Assembly (NCBI RefSeq): GCF_014930455.1
Contig: NZ_JAAIYO010000007.1
Coordinates: forward strand, 310,001-374,000
DNA from: Corallococcus soli
GTDB lineage: Bacteria > Myxococcota > Myxococcia > Myxococcales > Myxococcaceae
Reading direction: 5' to 3'
DNA: 64,000 nt
Shown here: positions 45,433-54,794 of the stretch, one piece after another
Numbering within the stretch: the first letter of the stretch is position 1
Layout: every line of letters begins with the position of its first letter
Made by a program: the position numbers and the translations under genes
The notes under the pieces: model-generated
What the model saw: the letters and a program-made list of their open reading frames with translations, nothing else
Database searches by the model: none
Told to the model about the DNA's origin: nothing

Positions 45433-46164
45433 CTACCTGGCAGGCAGGGCCGGGGTCACGACGTAGGCGGTCGCGCTCGGGGCCACCTTCACGCGCGGTG
45501 GACGCCGCTGCTCCTCGAAAAACCGGTAGCCGGGCTCCAGACCCCGCCAGAAGGCCCGCCGCGCATCCGTGGCGTCCACCGCCGCGTCCAGCGCCGCCAG
45601 CCCCGCCGCATCCAGCCTGCGGGGGAAGATGTGCACCGGCACGTCGCGCCCCATGCGGGCCCGGGCCTCGGACACCAGGACGTACAGCGCCTCGATGGGC
45701 CCGTCCTCCATCGCCAGGCAGCCGATGCTCACACAGTTGCCGTGGATGTAGATGTCGCCCCCCGGCTCCGCGGCGCCCAGCTTCCGGTCGAGCGCGTTCG
45801 GATAGCTCACGCGCATCGACAGGTGGTAGGCGCTCCACGGGTTGAAGAGGTCCACCGTGTAGAAGCCCTCCGGGACCTGCGAGTCGCCCATGGCGCGCTT
45901 GGGGCCCACGTCGCCGGACGCGGCGCAGATGGGATACGTGCGCACCTTCACCAGTGGCTTGCCCCGGGGGCCGGCCCAGACCTCCAGCTCGCGCTCCACC
46001 TTGAAGGCCCGCAGGTAGAGCTCCTCCGGCGGCCAGGACAGCCCCGCGTCCCGGAACGCCTGGACGAGGGCGGCCGTCTGGTGCTTCCGGGCCACGGCGA
46101 CGCGGTCCTTCGCGTGCGCGCACAGCGAGGCCAACAGGACACCCCACACCACCAGGACCTTCAT
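45433..46164 (-). CDS. L,D-transpeptidase (YkuD/ErfK type), exported
   Basis: A 243-residue protein with a Sec signal (VLVVWGVLLASLCAHA). The YkuD catalytic motif IYIHGNCVSIGCLAM holds the His and the nucleophilic Cys. It should make 3-3 cross-links in peptidoglycan or attach proteins to it, in the periplasm. The length and the motif fit the YafK-like branch of short L,D-transpeptidases. Stop is 42 bp after the amidase start on the same strand, so they may be cotranscribed. Confidence 0.9.
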   Translation of the reverse strand: MKVLVVWGVLLASLCAHAKDRVAVARKHQTAALVQAFRDAGLSWPPEELYLRAFKVERELEVWAGPRGKPLVKVRTYPICAASGDVGPKRAMGDSQVPEGFYTVDLFNPWSAYHLSMRVSYPNALDRKLGAAEPGGDIYIHGNCVSIGCLAMEDGPIEALYVLVSEARARMGRDVPVHIFPRRLDAAGLAALDAAVDATDARRAFWRGLEPGYRFFEEQRRPPRVKVAPSATAYVVTPALPAR

Positions 46165-46459
46165 GGACGAACCCCTCCTTCCCGAGGGCTCCTTGGACCC
46201 CGGCCGGCGTCAAGCCGGTCCATGGGCAGGGGCGGAAGGCGAACAGGCCACAGGGAGGGCCCCACCCCTGGCCCCCTGCCCCCCAAGCTGCTAGCAAGCG
46301 GTACGTGGGTTTCCTGGATGGCGTTCAGCGCGACGGCGATGGAAATCAGGGCCTGCCCGGTGTTCTCATCTCCAACGTGCATCATGGCGAGCAGGGGCCG
46401 CCGGTGTGCGCTACGACTGAAGCTCCCCGCCCCGTGCCGTTCCGGCCTTTTGCCTAAGA
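46165..46459. other. Intergenic region before the RIO-type kinase
   Basis: A 295-bp stretch between divergent genes with no supported gene. It should contain the promoters of both the L,D-transpeptidase and the kinase, but I cannot point to clear -35/-10 boxes. Confidence 0.4.
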
Positions 46460-48985
46460 ATGAATGACTCCCTCGAGACCCTCCTCGCCGACGGCATCAT
46501 TGACGCCGTCATCGGCCAGCTGAAGACGGGCAAGGAGGCAGAGGTGTGGCTTGTCCAGCACGCCGGCCAGGTGGTCGCCGCGAAGCTGTACAAGGAGCGC
46601 CACGAGCGCAACTTCCGCAACAACTCCGGCTACAAGGAAGGCCGCGAGGTGCGCAACTCGCGCACCCGCCGCGCCATGGAGAAGGGCAGCCGCTTCGGGC
46701 AGGCCGCCGCGGAAGAGGCGTGGAAGAACGCGGAGGCGGACTCGCTGTACAAGCTGCACGCCCAGGGCGTGCGGGTCCCCACTCCCGTGTTGTTCTACGA
46801 AGGCATCCTCCTGATGGAGCTGGTGCTGGACGAGCAGGGCCAGCCGGCGCCCCGCCTGGTGGAAGCCCCGCCCCTCACCCCCGAGGACGCCGAGGCCTGC
46901 TACCTGGACCTGCGTGGCCAGGTGATTCGCACCTTGTGCGCGGACCTCATCCACGGAGACCTGTCGCCCTACAACATCCTGATGAGCGGGATGGGGCCGA
47001 CGCTCATCGACTTTCCGCAGACGGTGGCGGCGGCGCGCAACAGCCAGGCGGAGTTCTACTTCCGCCGCGACCTGGACAACGTGCGGGAGTTCCTGACGGG
47101 CATCTCGCCCCGGCTGGCGAGCCGCGCGGGGGACACGGGCGAAATCTGGAACGCGTATGTGCGTCGCGACCTGACGCCGGAGTTCACGCCGTCGGGCACG
47201 TTCCGTGAGGCCCCGCGCCGCCAGGGCGCACAGGGCCGGCCGGGCCCCCGGATGGAGCGCTTCGGGCAGGAGGGGCGCGGCGACTTCCGCGCGGCCTCGG
47301 CGCCCGTGGCGGCCCCGGTCCTCGAGGAGGGCGTGAGCGCGGAGGAGGCGGAGCTGCGCGCGCTGGAGGCGCTGGTGTTGCGCCAGGGTGGCGGCGAGCG
47401 CGGTCGTCCGGTCGTCACGTCGAGCCCGCGCGATGGACGCCGTCGGGGTGGCTTCGGTGGCAAGCCGCCGCCGCGCACGGGCAGTGCGCCCCGGCCCGGG
47501 AACACCGGGCCGCAGCAGGGCGCCGCGGCGAAGCCCCAGCAGGGTGGTGGCAATGGCCGGCCCGGCGGGAACAACGGGCGGCCACAGCAGGCAGGCCCGC
47601 GAGGCGGAGCCCCCGTGGCTCAGGGCGCGAATGCAGCGCCGGCGGCATCGGGCGATGCGCGCATGAATGGTCGGCCGCCGCAGGGCGGAGGGCCGCGCAA
47701 TGGCAACCCGCGAGGCGGCCCGAACGAGCCGCGCCGCGATGGGCGACCTCCCCGGCAGCAGAACGGCGAGCCGCGCATGAACGGCGCACCGGCTCAGCCG
47801 CACGGCGATGCGCGCATGGGCGGTGCCCAGCAAAGCGGCGAGCCGCGCATGAATGGCCGGCCGCAGAACGGTGAGCCGCGCATGAATGGCCGGCAGCAGA
47901 ACGGCGAGCCGCGCTCGAACGGTGCCCAGCACGGCGACGCCCGGATGAATGGCCGACCGCAGCAGAATGGTGAAGCCCGAGCCAATGGGCGGCCGCAGCA
48001 GAACGGCGAGCCGCGCTCGAACGGTCGCCACCACCAGAGCGGCGAAGGTCACACCAACGGCTCGCAGCAGAACGGTGAGCCGCGCATGAACGGCCGCCAC
48101 CATCAGAGCGGCGAAGGCCACACGAACGGCTCGCAGCAGAACGGTGAGCCCCGCATGAATGGCCGCCACCCGCAGAACGGTGAGGCACGGACGAACGGCT
48201 CGCAGCAGAACGATGAGCCGCGCTCGAACGGTCGCCATCCACAGAGCGGTGAGGCGCGGACGAACGGCTCGCAGCAGAACGGTGAGCCTCGCTCGAACGG
48301 CCGCCATCCGCCGAGCGGTGAAGCACGGGCGAACGGCACCCAGCAGAACGGCGAGCCGCGTTCGAACGGTCGCCACCCGCAGAACGGTGAAGCACGGGCG
48401 AACGGCACCCAGCAGAACGGCGAGCCTCGCTCGAATGGCCGGCCGCAGCAGGGCGAGCCTCGTTCGAACGGCGGCCAGCAGAACGGCGAGCCGCGCTCGA
48501 ACGGCCGGCCCCCCCAGAATGCCGACTCCCGGGGTGAGGGACAGCCCTCGCAGAACGGCGAGCCGCGCATGAACGGCCGTCCCCCGCAGAACGGCGAGCC
48601 GCGCGCCAACGGGGGTCGTCCGCCCCGGGGTCAGCGTCCTCAGAACCCGGAGACCGGTGACGCGTCCTTCGCTCCGCCCCCAAGCGGCGGGAACGGCCGT
48701 GCCCAGAACCCGGACAACCGCCGGCAGCGCGCGCGCGATGGCGAAGCCCCCGCGATGAACCGGGAGCCCCGCCAGGAAGCCGCGCCGCGGCAGGACGAAC
48801 GCGCCCCGGAGGCAGGTCCCCGGGAAGGGCGTGGCAACGCGCCCCGGATGCCGCGTCAGGCCCAGGAGCGTGGCGCCGGACGTCCCGCGCGAGGCGCCTC
48901 TCCCCAGGTCAGCTACGTGGGCCGCTCACCCGCGTCCGCTTCGTCCAACCGGGGTCCCGAAACGGGCTCGTCGTCCTCGTCCTGA
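46460..48985 (+). CDS. RIO1-like Ser protein kinase with long repeat tail
   Basis: 841 residues. Residues 1-240 form a RIO-type kinase like the PA4780 family of bacteria: Lys42 in VVAAKLYK, catalytic loop HGDLSPYN with Asp167 and Asn172, and metal Asp184 in IDFPQ. The usual bacterial family length is about 280-300 residues. Here it is followed by roughly 600 residues of low-complexity sequence made of repeated NGEPR, NGRPQ and NGEAR units, rich in Asn, Gly, Gln, Pro and Arg. The kinase part is probably active. The tail is predicted to be disordered and positively charged, with a possible RNA-binding or condensate-forming role (inference). In-frame without interruption. Confidence 0.88.
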   Translation: MNDSLETLLADGIIDAVIGQLKTGKEAEVWLVQHAGQVVAAKLYKERHERNFRNNSGYKEGREVRNSRTRRAMEKGSRFGQAAAEEAWKNAEADSLYKLHAQGVRVPTPVLFYEGILLMELVLDEQGQPAPRLVEAPPLTPEDAEACYLDLRGQVIRTLCADLIHGDLSPYNILMSGMGPTLIDFPQTVAAARNSQAEFYFRRDLDNVREFLTGISPRLASRAGDTGEIWNAYVRRDLTPEFTPSGTFREAPRRQGAQGRPGPRMERFGQEGRGDFRAASAPVAAPVLEEGVSAEEAELRALEALVLRQGGGERGRPVVTSSPRDGRRRGGFGGKPPPRTGSAPRPGNTGPQQGAAAKPQQGGGNGRPGGNNGRPQQAGPRGGAPVAQGANAAPAASGDARMNGRPPQGGGPRNGNPRGGPNEPRRDGRPPRQQNGEPRMNGAPAQPHGDARMGGAQQSGEPRMNGRPQNGEPRMNGRQQNGEPRSNGAQHGDARMNGRPQQNGEARANGRPQQNGEPRSNGRHHQSGEGHTNGSQQNGEPRMNGRHHQSGEGHTNGSQQNGEPRMNGRHPQNGEARTNGSQQNDEPRSNGRHPQSGEARTNGSQQNGEPRSNGRHPPSGEARANGTQQNGEPRSNGRHPQNGEARANGTQQNGEPRSNGRPQQGEPRSNGGQQNGEPRSNGRPPQNADSRGEGQPSQNGEPRMNGRPPQNGEPRANGGRPPRGQRPQNPETGDASFAPPPSGGNGRAQNPDNRRQRARDGEAPAMNREPRQEAAPRQDERAPEAGPREGRGNAPRMPRQAQERGAGRPARGASPQVSYVGRSPASASSNRGPETGSSSSS
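47640..48640 (+). repeat. Degenerate tandem repeats inside the RIO-type kinase gene
   Basis: About 1 kb is built from degenerate copies of a unit that encodes QQNGEPRSNGRHPQ and SGEARTNGS-type peptides, with roughly 60-66 bp periods made of two half units. The DNA copies are similar enough (agcagaacggcgagccgcg recurs often) that slippage and recombination could change the tail length between strains. Open frames on the other strand are by-products of the repeat. Confidence 0.85.
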
Positions 48986-49031
48986 AGGTGACGGGCGGCG
49001 CGGGGCGCCCACTTCAGCGCCCCGCCCTCCC

Positions 49032-49919
49032 CTACTCCGTCCGAGCCACCGGCTCCCGCGCCAGCTCCTCGCGGAAGAAGCGGCTGCCCTTCGCGAGCGT
49101 CGCCATGTACGGCCGCACGTCCTCGCGGGCCTCCGCGCCCAGCGCCGCGAACGGCGTCACGTGCGCGTCCGGCACGTAGCGGAACGTCAGGTTGATGCGC
49201 CGCGTGCGGAAGTCCGGCAGCTCCGGCGGCATGACGTGCCCGGCGCGCGTGTCCACCCGCTGCACCCGGTGGAACGTCTGCTCCTTCCACTGCGCCCCTC
49301 CGAAGAGCTGCAGCGACCCGTCATCCAACCACTGCTCCAGCACCACCCCGTCGCGCTCGCCGGGCCGCGACGACGTGACGAACTGGATGAGGGCGCGCTC
49401 GCCCAGCGACAGCGACGCCACCGGGCCCGGCTCGAAGTCCTTGTGCTCACCCACGCGCGCCGTGTCCACCCAGCGCCCGTCCTCCAGCCGGCTGCCGTAG
49501 AAGTTCACCAGGCAGGTGTTGAGGTGCCAGCCCTGCGGCATGTCCGGGCCCCGGAACATCCGCCGCGCCAGCGCCTCCACCTTCACCACCTGCCGCTCCA
49601 GCACCGCCGGGAAGGGCTCCGCCTTCACGCAGCGGTCCTTCACCCCCTTGGGCGGGCGGTAGTAGTCCAGGCACGCGAACTGCCAGTTGCCCAGCCAGTA
49701 CACCGGCCGCAACAGCCGCCGCTGCGACTGCCCCTCCGGCGGCGGGAAGTGCTTCGAATAGCGCTCCTCCCACAGCGGGTGCAGCGTGCCCAGCCACCCG
49801 AGGATCTCCGCGCGGTCCGCCGCCGCCAGGAAGCTCGCGTTGTAGTGGTGGCCGGGGGTGCGCTGGGCCGCCTTGCGCGCCAGCGGCGAGCCCGGCCCCC
49901 TGCGGGGAGTGAAGGTCAT
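49032..49919 (-). CDS. AlkB-like 2-oxoglutarate/Fe(II) dioxygenase
   Basis: A 295-residue enzyme. NFYGSRLEDGRW, the iron ligands in GEHKDFE and the RRINLTFRYV segment that binds 2-oxoglutarate match the AlkB superfamily, with the third His of the facial triad in a following position (AGHVMPPEL). AlkB proteins remove methyl groups from nucleic acid bases or modify proteins. The N-terminus is basic with no signal. The gene lies 9 bp behind deoD on the same strand, so a nucleic-acid metabolism link is possible, though operon structure is assumed. Confidence 0.85.
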   Translation of the reverse strand: MTFTPRRGPGSPLARKAAQRTPGHHYNASFLAAADRAEILGWLGTLHPLWEERYSKHFPPPEGQSQRRLLRPVYWLGNWQFACLDYYRPPKGVKDRCVKAEPFPAVLERQVVKVEALARRMFRGPDMPQGWHLNTCLVNFYGSRLEDGRWVDTARVGEHKDFEPGPVASLSLGERALIQFVTSSRPGERDGVVLEQWLDDGSLQLFGGAQWKEQTFHRVQRVDTRAGHVMPPELPDFRTRRINLTFRYVPDAHVTPFAALGAEAREDVRPYMATLAKGSRFFREELAREPVARTE

Positions 49920-49928
49920 GCGCGTCCC

Positions 49929-50642
49929 TTATGCCTCGGAGACGGCGACGTCGAGCGCCAGCTCGATCATCTCGTCGAACGTCGTCTGCCGATCCTCGGG
50001 GGACAGGTGCTCGTTGGTGAGGATGTGGTCCGACACCGTGAGCAGGCCCAGCGCCCGCGCGCCGAACTGCGCCGCCACGCCGTACAGGCCGGCGATCTCC
50101 ATCTCCACCGCCAGGATGCCCATGCGCGCAAGCGTCGCGTTGAGCTCTTCCTGCGGGTGGTAGAACAGGTCCGACGTGAACACCGACCCCACGCGCACGG
50201 GCTTGTTGCGCTTCTCCGCCGCCTCCACCGCGCGCCGCGCCAGCGTGAAGTCCGCCACCGCCGGGAAGTCGTGGCCCATCGCCCGCATGCGGTTCACGTT
50301 GGAGTCGGTGCCCGCGGCCAGCGCCACGATGACGTCGCGCAGCTTCACGTCCGTGCGCAGCGCCCCGCAGCTGCCCACGCGGATGAGCACGCGCGCGCCA
50401 TACGTCCGCACCAGCTCCGTCGCGTAGATGGAGATGGAGGGCACGCCCATGCCGTGCCCCATCACCGACAGCCGCTTGCCCCGGAAGGTGCCGGTGAAGC
50501 CCAGCATGTTGCGCACCGACGTCACGGCGCGCGCCCCCTCCAGGAAGCGCTCGGAGATGTAGCGGGCGCGCAGCGGGTCTCCCGGCATGAGGACCACTTC
50601 GGCGAAGTCACCCGGGGAGGCGGAGATGTGCGGAGTTGCCAT
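49929..50642 (-). CDS. deoD: Purine nucleoside phosphorylase, DeoD type
   Basis: A 237-residue homohexameric-type phosphorylase. [11 protein letters not shown] binds phosphate, followed by [20 protein letters not shown], the nucleoside-binding [10 protein letters not shown] and the catalytic Asp in TVSDHI. It cleaves purine nucleosides to free base and ribose-1-phosphate in salvage. The length is normal for DeoD. Cytoplasmic. It follows the LysM/MepA-like gene by 15 bp on the same strand and precedes the AlkB-like gene by 9 bp. Confidence 0.95.
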   Translation of the reverse strand: MATPHISASPGDFAEVVLMPGDPLRARYISERFLEGARAVTSVRNMLGFTGTFRGKRLSVMGHGMGVPSISIYATELVRTYGARVLIRVGSCGALRTDVKLRDVIVALAAGTDSNVNRMRAMGHDFPAVADFTLARRAVEAAEKRNKPVRVGSVFTSDLFYHPQEELNATLARMGILAVEMEIAGLYGVAAQFGARALGLLTVSDHILTNEHLSPEDRQTTFDEMIELALDVAVSEA

Positions 50643-50657
50643 GGAGCGTGAGGCCTT

Positions 50658-52082
50658 TCAGCGCGCGGTCGACAGACCGGACGGGGCGCCCGTCGGTCCC
50701 GCCACCGGAGTGGGGGGGGCCGGCGCGGCGGGAGTACAGGGGTTGGGCAGCTTGCCTGAAGCCTCGGGCGCCGTGTTCACCAAAGCGGGGGCCTGCGTCT
50801 GCGGGGGCAGCCGGCGCGGCGGAAGCTGCACGGGCGGTGGAATGGGGCAGTGCGTGCAGGGCCCCTTGAGCGGAATCACCAGCCGCCGGCCAAGGCTCAG
50901 GAACGTGTTGCGCATCCGGTTGGCCTTCTTGATGGCCACCACGCTGGAGTTGTGCCGCAGCGCGATGCCGCCCAGCGTGTCCCCGTTGCGCACCCGGTAC
51001 ATCATGAGGTTCTGGTCCGGCTGGAGCGCCAGCAGCGGCGCCACCCGGCGGCCCAGCTCCTGCGCGCGCGCGTTGAAGAAGCGGACGTGGAAGTGGTCGC
51101 GGTGCCGGCGCGCGTGCTTGATGACGGAGTTGAAGCCCGCGTTGAACAGCGAGTCGAGCCACGCCTTGTCCTCGCCAATGCTCAGCGCGTAGTCGTACAG
51201 GACCTTCTGGACGCGCTTGTCCACGAGGATCAACTGCACGTCGGTGTTCGTCACCAGCGAGCGCACCAGCGCCCAGTTCATGGCCACGTCGATGTAGCGC
51301 TCGCGCTCGCGCTCCCGCACCGGCTCCGCCGTCGGGTAGTAGAAGCCCAGGTCCACGTCCCGGCCGTTCTGGTGGCTCTTGTGCGGACGCATGTAGCCGC
51401 CGTCCTTGGTGGACAGCCGGTTGACGCGCAGCGGGGGCACGTTCGGGTATTGCTCACGCACCGCGCGGATGGCGGCCATCACGTAGTTGACGGTCTCCTC
51501 GGTGCCCCAGGCGCTCTCCGGCGACACCACCATCCAGTCCTTGTCGTCCGGGACGCGGTGGCTGTTGAGCTGCCGGCCGCTCTCCACGAAGCCAATGGAC
51601 ATGGAGCCCAGCGTGGTCGGGTCCTTCTTCCACGCCTCGGCCAGCGCCTCGTCGGACAGGTCTGCCGTGTACAGGGGCCCCGCGGGCGCGGCGGGCGCGA
51701 GCGGCGCCTGCAGCTCGCCCTCCTCGCTCACGCCTTCGTCCTCGGTGGCCACGGAAGCGTCGTCGTCCTCCTCCTCGGCCTCCGTCCCCACGGGGCACGG
51801 GTTGTCGCGCATCGCGGCGTCGGTGACGACGGCGGCGACCTCCGCCGGGGACGGCATCGCGGTGGGCGCGGCGGACACGCTCGCGGGCGCCACGACCTGG
51901 GTCCCCTCCTTCGCCGGGGCAGGGGCCGGAGCCTGTGCACCGGTAGGCGCGGGCGCCGGGGCCGAGGGGGCCTCGCCGGGTGGCGCGGCCTGCGTCGGAG
52001 CCGGGGCGGACGCCGGAACGGGGGTGACGACACGCGCGGCACAGCCGACGCAGCACAGGAGGATCAGGAGTGAGGAACGCAC
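50658..52082 (-). CDS. MepA-like murein endopeptidase lipoprotein with LysM domain
   Basis: A 474-residue exported protein. Signal SSLLILLCCVGC is followed by a Pro/Ala-rich linker and an acidic stretch (EAEEEDDDASVATEDEG). The catalytic part has the penicillin-insensitive murein endopeptidase signature HKSHQNGRDVDLG and, further on, HARRHRDHFHVRF, giving the metal ligands. A LysM-like peptidoglycan-binding domain (YRVRNGDTLGGIALRHNSS) follows, then a Pro-rich end with one Cys pair. It probably trims cross-links in the periplasm. GTG 52082 is chosen because the signal peptide starts there; ATG 52172 would put 30 odd residues ahead of it. Confidence 0.85.
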   Translation of the reverse strand: MRSSLLILLCCVGCAARVVTPVPASAPAPTQAAPPGEAPSAPAPAPTGAQAPAPAPAKEGTQVVAPASVSAAPTAMPSPAEVAAVVTDAAMRDNPCPVGTEAEEEDDDASVATEDEGVSEEGELQAPLAPAAPAGPLYTADLSDEALAEAWKKDPTTLGSMSIGFVESGRQLNSHRVPDDKDWMVVSPESAWGTEETVNYVMAAIRAVREQYPNVPPLRVNRLSTKDGGYMRPHKSHQNGRDVDLGFYYPTAEPVRERERERYIDVAMNWALVRSLVTNTDVQLILVDKRVQKVLYDYALSIGEDKAWLDSLFNAGFNSVIKHARRHRDHFHVRFFNARAQELGRRVAPLLALQPDQNLMMYRVRNGDTLGGIALRHNSSVVAIKKANRMRNTFLSLGRRLVIPLKGPCTHCPIPPPVQLPPRRLPPQTQAPALVNTAPEASGKLPNPCTPAAPAPPTPVAGPTGAPSGLSTAR

Positions 52083-52177
52083 CGGGCCGAAGGATGGCCC
52101 GAGAAAGCCCACTCCACAAAGCGCCGACCGCGATTTTGACTCTGCGTACGCACCCCTGCCTGCCTGCTCCAATCCCT

Positions 52178-52642
52178 TCAGCTAGGCGAAACGGGACTCT
52201 CCAGAAGCAGCGAAGCGCGCCGGGGCGTCAGCACGTCGAACGGCAGCCGCCGCCCACCGCCCATGGACAGCACCCGCTTGTCCTTGCTCACCAGCCACGC
52301 CGCCCCCACGCGCGCGGCCAGCACCAGGAACTTCTGATCATCCCGGTCCCGGCACGCGGGCAGCTCCACCACCGCGTCCCCTGCTTCCGAGCACCGGGTC
52401 AGCGCGCCGTACCGCTCGCGCACCGCCTGCTGCGCCTCCGCCGTCAGCGCGAACGAACGGTAGGCCAGCACCAGCTCCAGCTCCCGCAGCGTGTGCCGGT
52501 CCACCCACGCCGTCAGCGCCCCCGCGAGCAGCGCCTCCTTCAACGGTCGCGCGAACGCGTCGTCGTAGACGAACAGGTCCAGCACCACGTTGGTGTCCAG
52601 CACCACCGAACGAACATCAGGCCCAGCGGAAGGAGTGCTCAC
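52178..52642 (-). CDS. PIN-domain protein
   Basis: A 154-residue protein with the PIN ribonuclease pattern: VVLDTNVVLDLF gives the first catalytic Asp, the ELELVL segment the Glu, and RDRDDQKFLVLA the further Asp pair. The KDKRVLSM segment near the end is also typical (COG1569 type). PIN proteins of this length are often VapC-like toxins, but no small antitoxin gene lies upstream (52643-52804 shows none), so a stand-alone nuclease or toxin remnant are both possible. GTG 52642 starts the domain; a TTG at 52675 is in frame but unlikely. Confidence 0.75.
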   Translation of the reverse strand: MSTPSAGPDVRSVVLDTNVVLDLFVYDDAFARPLKEALLAGALTAWVDRHTLRELELVLAYRSFALTAEAQQAVRERYGALTRCSEAGDAVVELPACRDRDDQKFLVLAARVGAAWLVSKDKRVLSMGGGRRLPFDVLTPRRASLLLESPVSPS

Positions 52643-52774
52643 GGAAGCAGAACTTTCCGCCAGCAGCGCCGCCAATTCAACACGCTCGCCGAGCAGTCAA
52701 TCACAATACACGGCGCGTTCATGGCGAAAACCTGGAATAGAGGACAAAGATGTTTCCTGTTGTTCCCCCTCCCC

Positions 52775-52792
52775 CACCGGTTCCTGCCGGTG
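52775..52792 (+). promoter_or_regulatory. Hairpin over the ribosome binding site of the CAP-domain gene
   Basis: CACCGG (52775-52780), loop TTCCTG, CCGGTG (52787-52792): a perfect 6-bp stem whose 3' arm touches the GAAAGG ribosome binding site (52792-52797). It could lower translation, but may be chance in GC-rich DNA. Confidence 0.3.
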
Positions 52793-52804
52793 AAAGGTCT
52801 GTCC

Positions 52805-53419
52805 ATGAACGCCTCCCCCCGTTCGCTGTGTCTGACGTTGTTGAGCGCGGCCGCCCTGCTGGGTGGCTGCGGTGGTGAGCAGCTCCCCGAGCCCGTCGGC
52901 GAGGGCGTCGTCGTGCCGCCCGTCCAGTCAGAGGTCGCCAGCGAAGGGGTGACCGCGAGCGCCGCGTACTGCGATGACGTGACGACGTGGGACCCGGCGT
53001 GGGTGGCGCTGGAGAACGAAGTGCTGACGCTCATCAACCAGCGCCGCGCGGCGGGGGCCACCTGTGGCGGCGTGGCGAAGCCGGCGGTGGCGGCGCTCAC
53101 GCTCGACACGAAGCTGCGCTGTGCGTCGCGCAAGCACTCCAAGGACATGGGCACCAACAACTTCTTCAGCCACACGGGCACTGGCGGCACCACGCCGTGG
53201 CAGCGCATGGCCTCCGCCGGCTACACCTACCGCTCGGCCGCGGAGAACATCGCCGCGGGCTACGGCACCGCGGCGGCGGTGGTGAACGGCTGGATGACCA
53301 GCACGGGCCACTGCAACAACATCATGAATGGCGGGCTCAAGCAGGTGGGCATCGGCTACTTCAACGGGCCGTCCAGCACCTACCGCTCCTACTGGACGCA
53401 GGACTTCGGCACGCCGTAG
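52805..53419 (+). CDS. CAP/SCP-domain lipoprotein
   Basis: A 204-residue exported protein with lipobox ALLGGC. The mature part is a CAP (SCP/PR-1-like) domain: ENEVLTLINQRRAAG, LRCASRKHSKDM, FFSHTGTGGTTPWQRM, AENIAAGYG, STGHCNNIMNGGLKQVGIGY. The putative site His residues (KHSKD and STGHC) and the Glu of AENIA are present, and several Cys may form disulfides. CAP proteins are extracellular and in bacteria their substrate is unknown. A hairpin overlies its Shine-Dalgarno. Divergent from the PIN gene. Confidence 0.9.
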   Translation: MNASPRSLCLTLLSAAALLGGCGGEQLPEPVGEGVVVPPVQSEVASEGVTASAAYCDDVTTWDPAWVALENEVLTLINQRRAAGATCGGVAKPAVAALTLDTKLRCASRKHSKDMGTNNFFSHTGTGGTTPWQRMASAGYTYRSAAENIAAGYGTAAAVVNGWMTSTGHCNNIMNGGLKQVGIGYFNGPSSTYRSYWTQDFGTP

Positions 53420-53603
53420 TCGCCAGCACCGGGCCGCCGTCCCGCGTTCAGGGGCGGCGGCTCCTCATGGCGCCATCCAGCGTGGCGCTCGCGGGGTGCG
53501 GCAGCCACGCGGACACGAAGGCGTAGAAGGGCTGGAGGCCGGCCGCCGAAGGGCCGTCAGCCGTTCCTGAAACGTCCGGGCGGAAGGCTATGCTTCGCGG
53601 CCC

Positions 53604-54794
53604 ATGAACTCCCCGTTCGCATCCTCATTCCCCGCCCTGCGGTCCGGCTTCAGCTACCTGGACAACGCCGCCGGGGCGCAGGTGCCCTCGCACTGCATCG
53701 ACGCCATCAGCCAGTTCCTCACCACGGGGAGCTGCAACGTGGGCCAGCCCTACGCCGCGTCGAAGGTGGCCACCACGCTCAAGGCCCGCGCGCGAGCGGA
53801 GACGGCGGAGTTCCTCCACTGTCAGCCCGAGGAGGTCATGCTCGGCCCCAGCGCCACCGCGTTCACCTTCCTGGTGGGCCGGGCCCTGTCGCGTCTCTTC
53901 AAGCCGGGGGACGAGGTCGTCATCTCCGAGCTGGAGCACGAATCCAACGCGGCCCCATGGCGGGCCCTGGAGGCACAGGGCGTGAAGGTGAAGACCTGGC
54001 GCGCGCGCTGGCCTGAAGGCCGGCTGGAGGCGTCGGACCTGCGGGCGCTCGTCACCCCTCGCACGCGGCTGGTCGCGGTGACAGCGGCCGCCAACTCCGT
54101 GGGGGCAACGCCGGACGTGGCCGCCGCGGCGGAGGTGGCGCACGGCGTGGGCGCGTGGGTGTTCGTGGACGCGGTGCACTCCAGTCCGCACCACCTGCCG
54201 GACGTGAAGGCCTGGGGCGCGGACTTCGCGGTGTTCTCTCCCTACAAGGTCTTCGGTCCGCACCTGGGCTGTCTGTATGTGCGGCGGGAGCTGCTCGCGG
54301 GGCTGCCGGCGGACAAGCTGTGGTTCATCCCGGATGACAGTCCGCAGAAGTTTGAACCGGGCACCACCAACCATGAAGGGTGGGCCGGATGGCTGGGCTC
54401 CCTGCGCTACCTTCGCGAGGAGCTGGGCGGAGGACAGCCGGGGCGCGAAGGGCTGGTGCGTGCCTTCCAGCGCATCGAGGGGTTGGAGCGGCCGCTGCTG
54501 GAGACCACGCTGGAGCGCCTGTCCCGACATTCCTGCGTGACGCTCTACGGACCGAAGGAGCCCACGGGGCGCGTGGCCACCTTCTGCTTCAACGTGCCCG
54601 GCGTTTCTCCGCGCGCGGTGGCGGAGCACCTGGCCGCACAGGACGTGGGCGTGGCGGCGGGGCACTACTACGCCACGCTCGCGGCGGAGGCGCTGGGCCT
54701 CATGCCCGACGGCGCCGTGCGGGCCTCGCTGCTGCACTACAACACGCAGGCGGACGTGGACCGGCTACTGGCGGGATTGGATTCGCTGCCCTGA
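53604..54794 (+). CDS. Cysteine desulfurase-like class V aminotransferase
   Basis: A 396-residue PLP enzyme. The fold is that of class V: YLDNAAGAQVP, ELEHESNAAPW, the PLP-binding region FVDAVHSSPHH and the Schiff-base lysine in FSPYKVFGPHLG. It resembles the cysteine-desulfurase-like branch (TIGR01976), which lacks the mobile Cys loop of true IscS/SufS enzymes, so its real substrate is uncertain. No scaffold or suf/isc genes are near. The next gene overlaps the stop by one base, so they are coupled. Confidence 0.85.
   Translation: MNSPFASSFPALRSGFSYLDNAAGAQVPSHCIDAISQFLTTGSCNVGQPYAASKVATTLKARARAETAEFLHCQPEEVMLGPSATAFTFLVGRALSRLFKPGDEVVISELEHESNAAPWRALEAQGVKVKTWRARWPEGRLEASDLRALVTPRTRLVAVTAAANSVGATPDVAAAAEVAHGVGAWVFVDAVHSSPHHLPDVKAWGADFAVFSPYKVFGPHLGCLYVRRELLAGLPADKLWFIPDDSPQKFEPGTTNHEGWAGWLGSLRYLREELGGGQPGREGLVRAFQRIEGLERPLLETTLERLSRHSCVTLYGPKEPTGRVATFCFNVPGVSPRAVAEHLAAQDVGVAAGHYYATLAAEALGLMPDGAVRASLLHYNTQADVDRLLAGLDSLP

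Noticed and set aside
46454-48376. A 640-codon minus-strand frame with regular ARLTVLLRAV-type repeats
   Set aside because: It is the antisense of the NGEPR repeat tail; the repeat makes it look protein-like. The plus strand has the kinase motifs.
47640-48640. Possible CRISPR array because of the regular repeat
   Set aside because: Repeats are degenerate, in frame with the coding sequence, have no unique spacers of constant length, and no cas gene is near.
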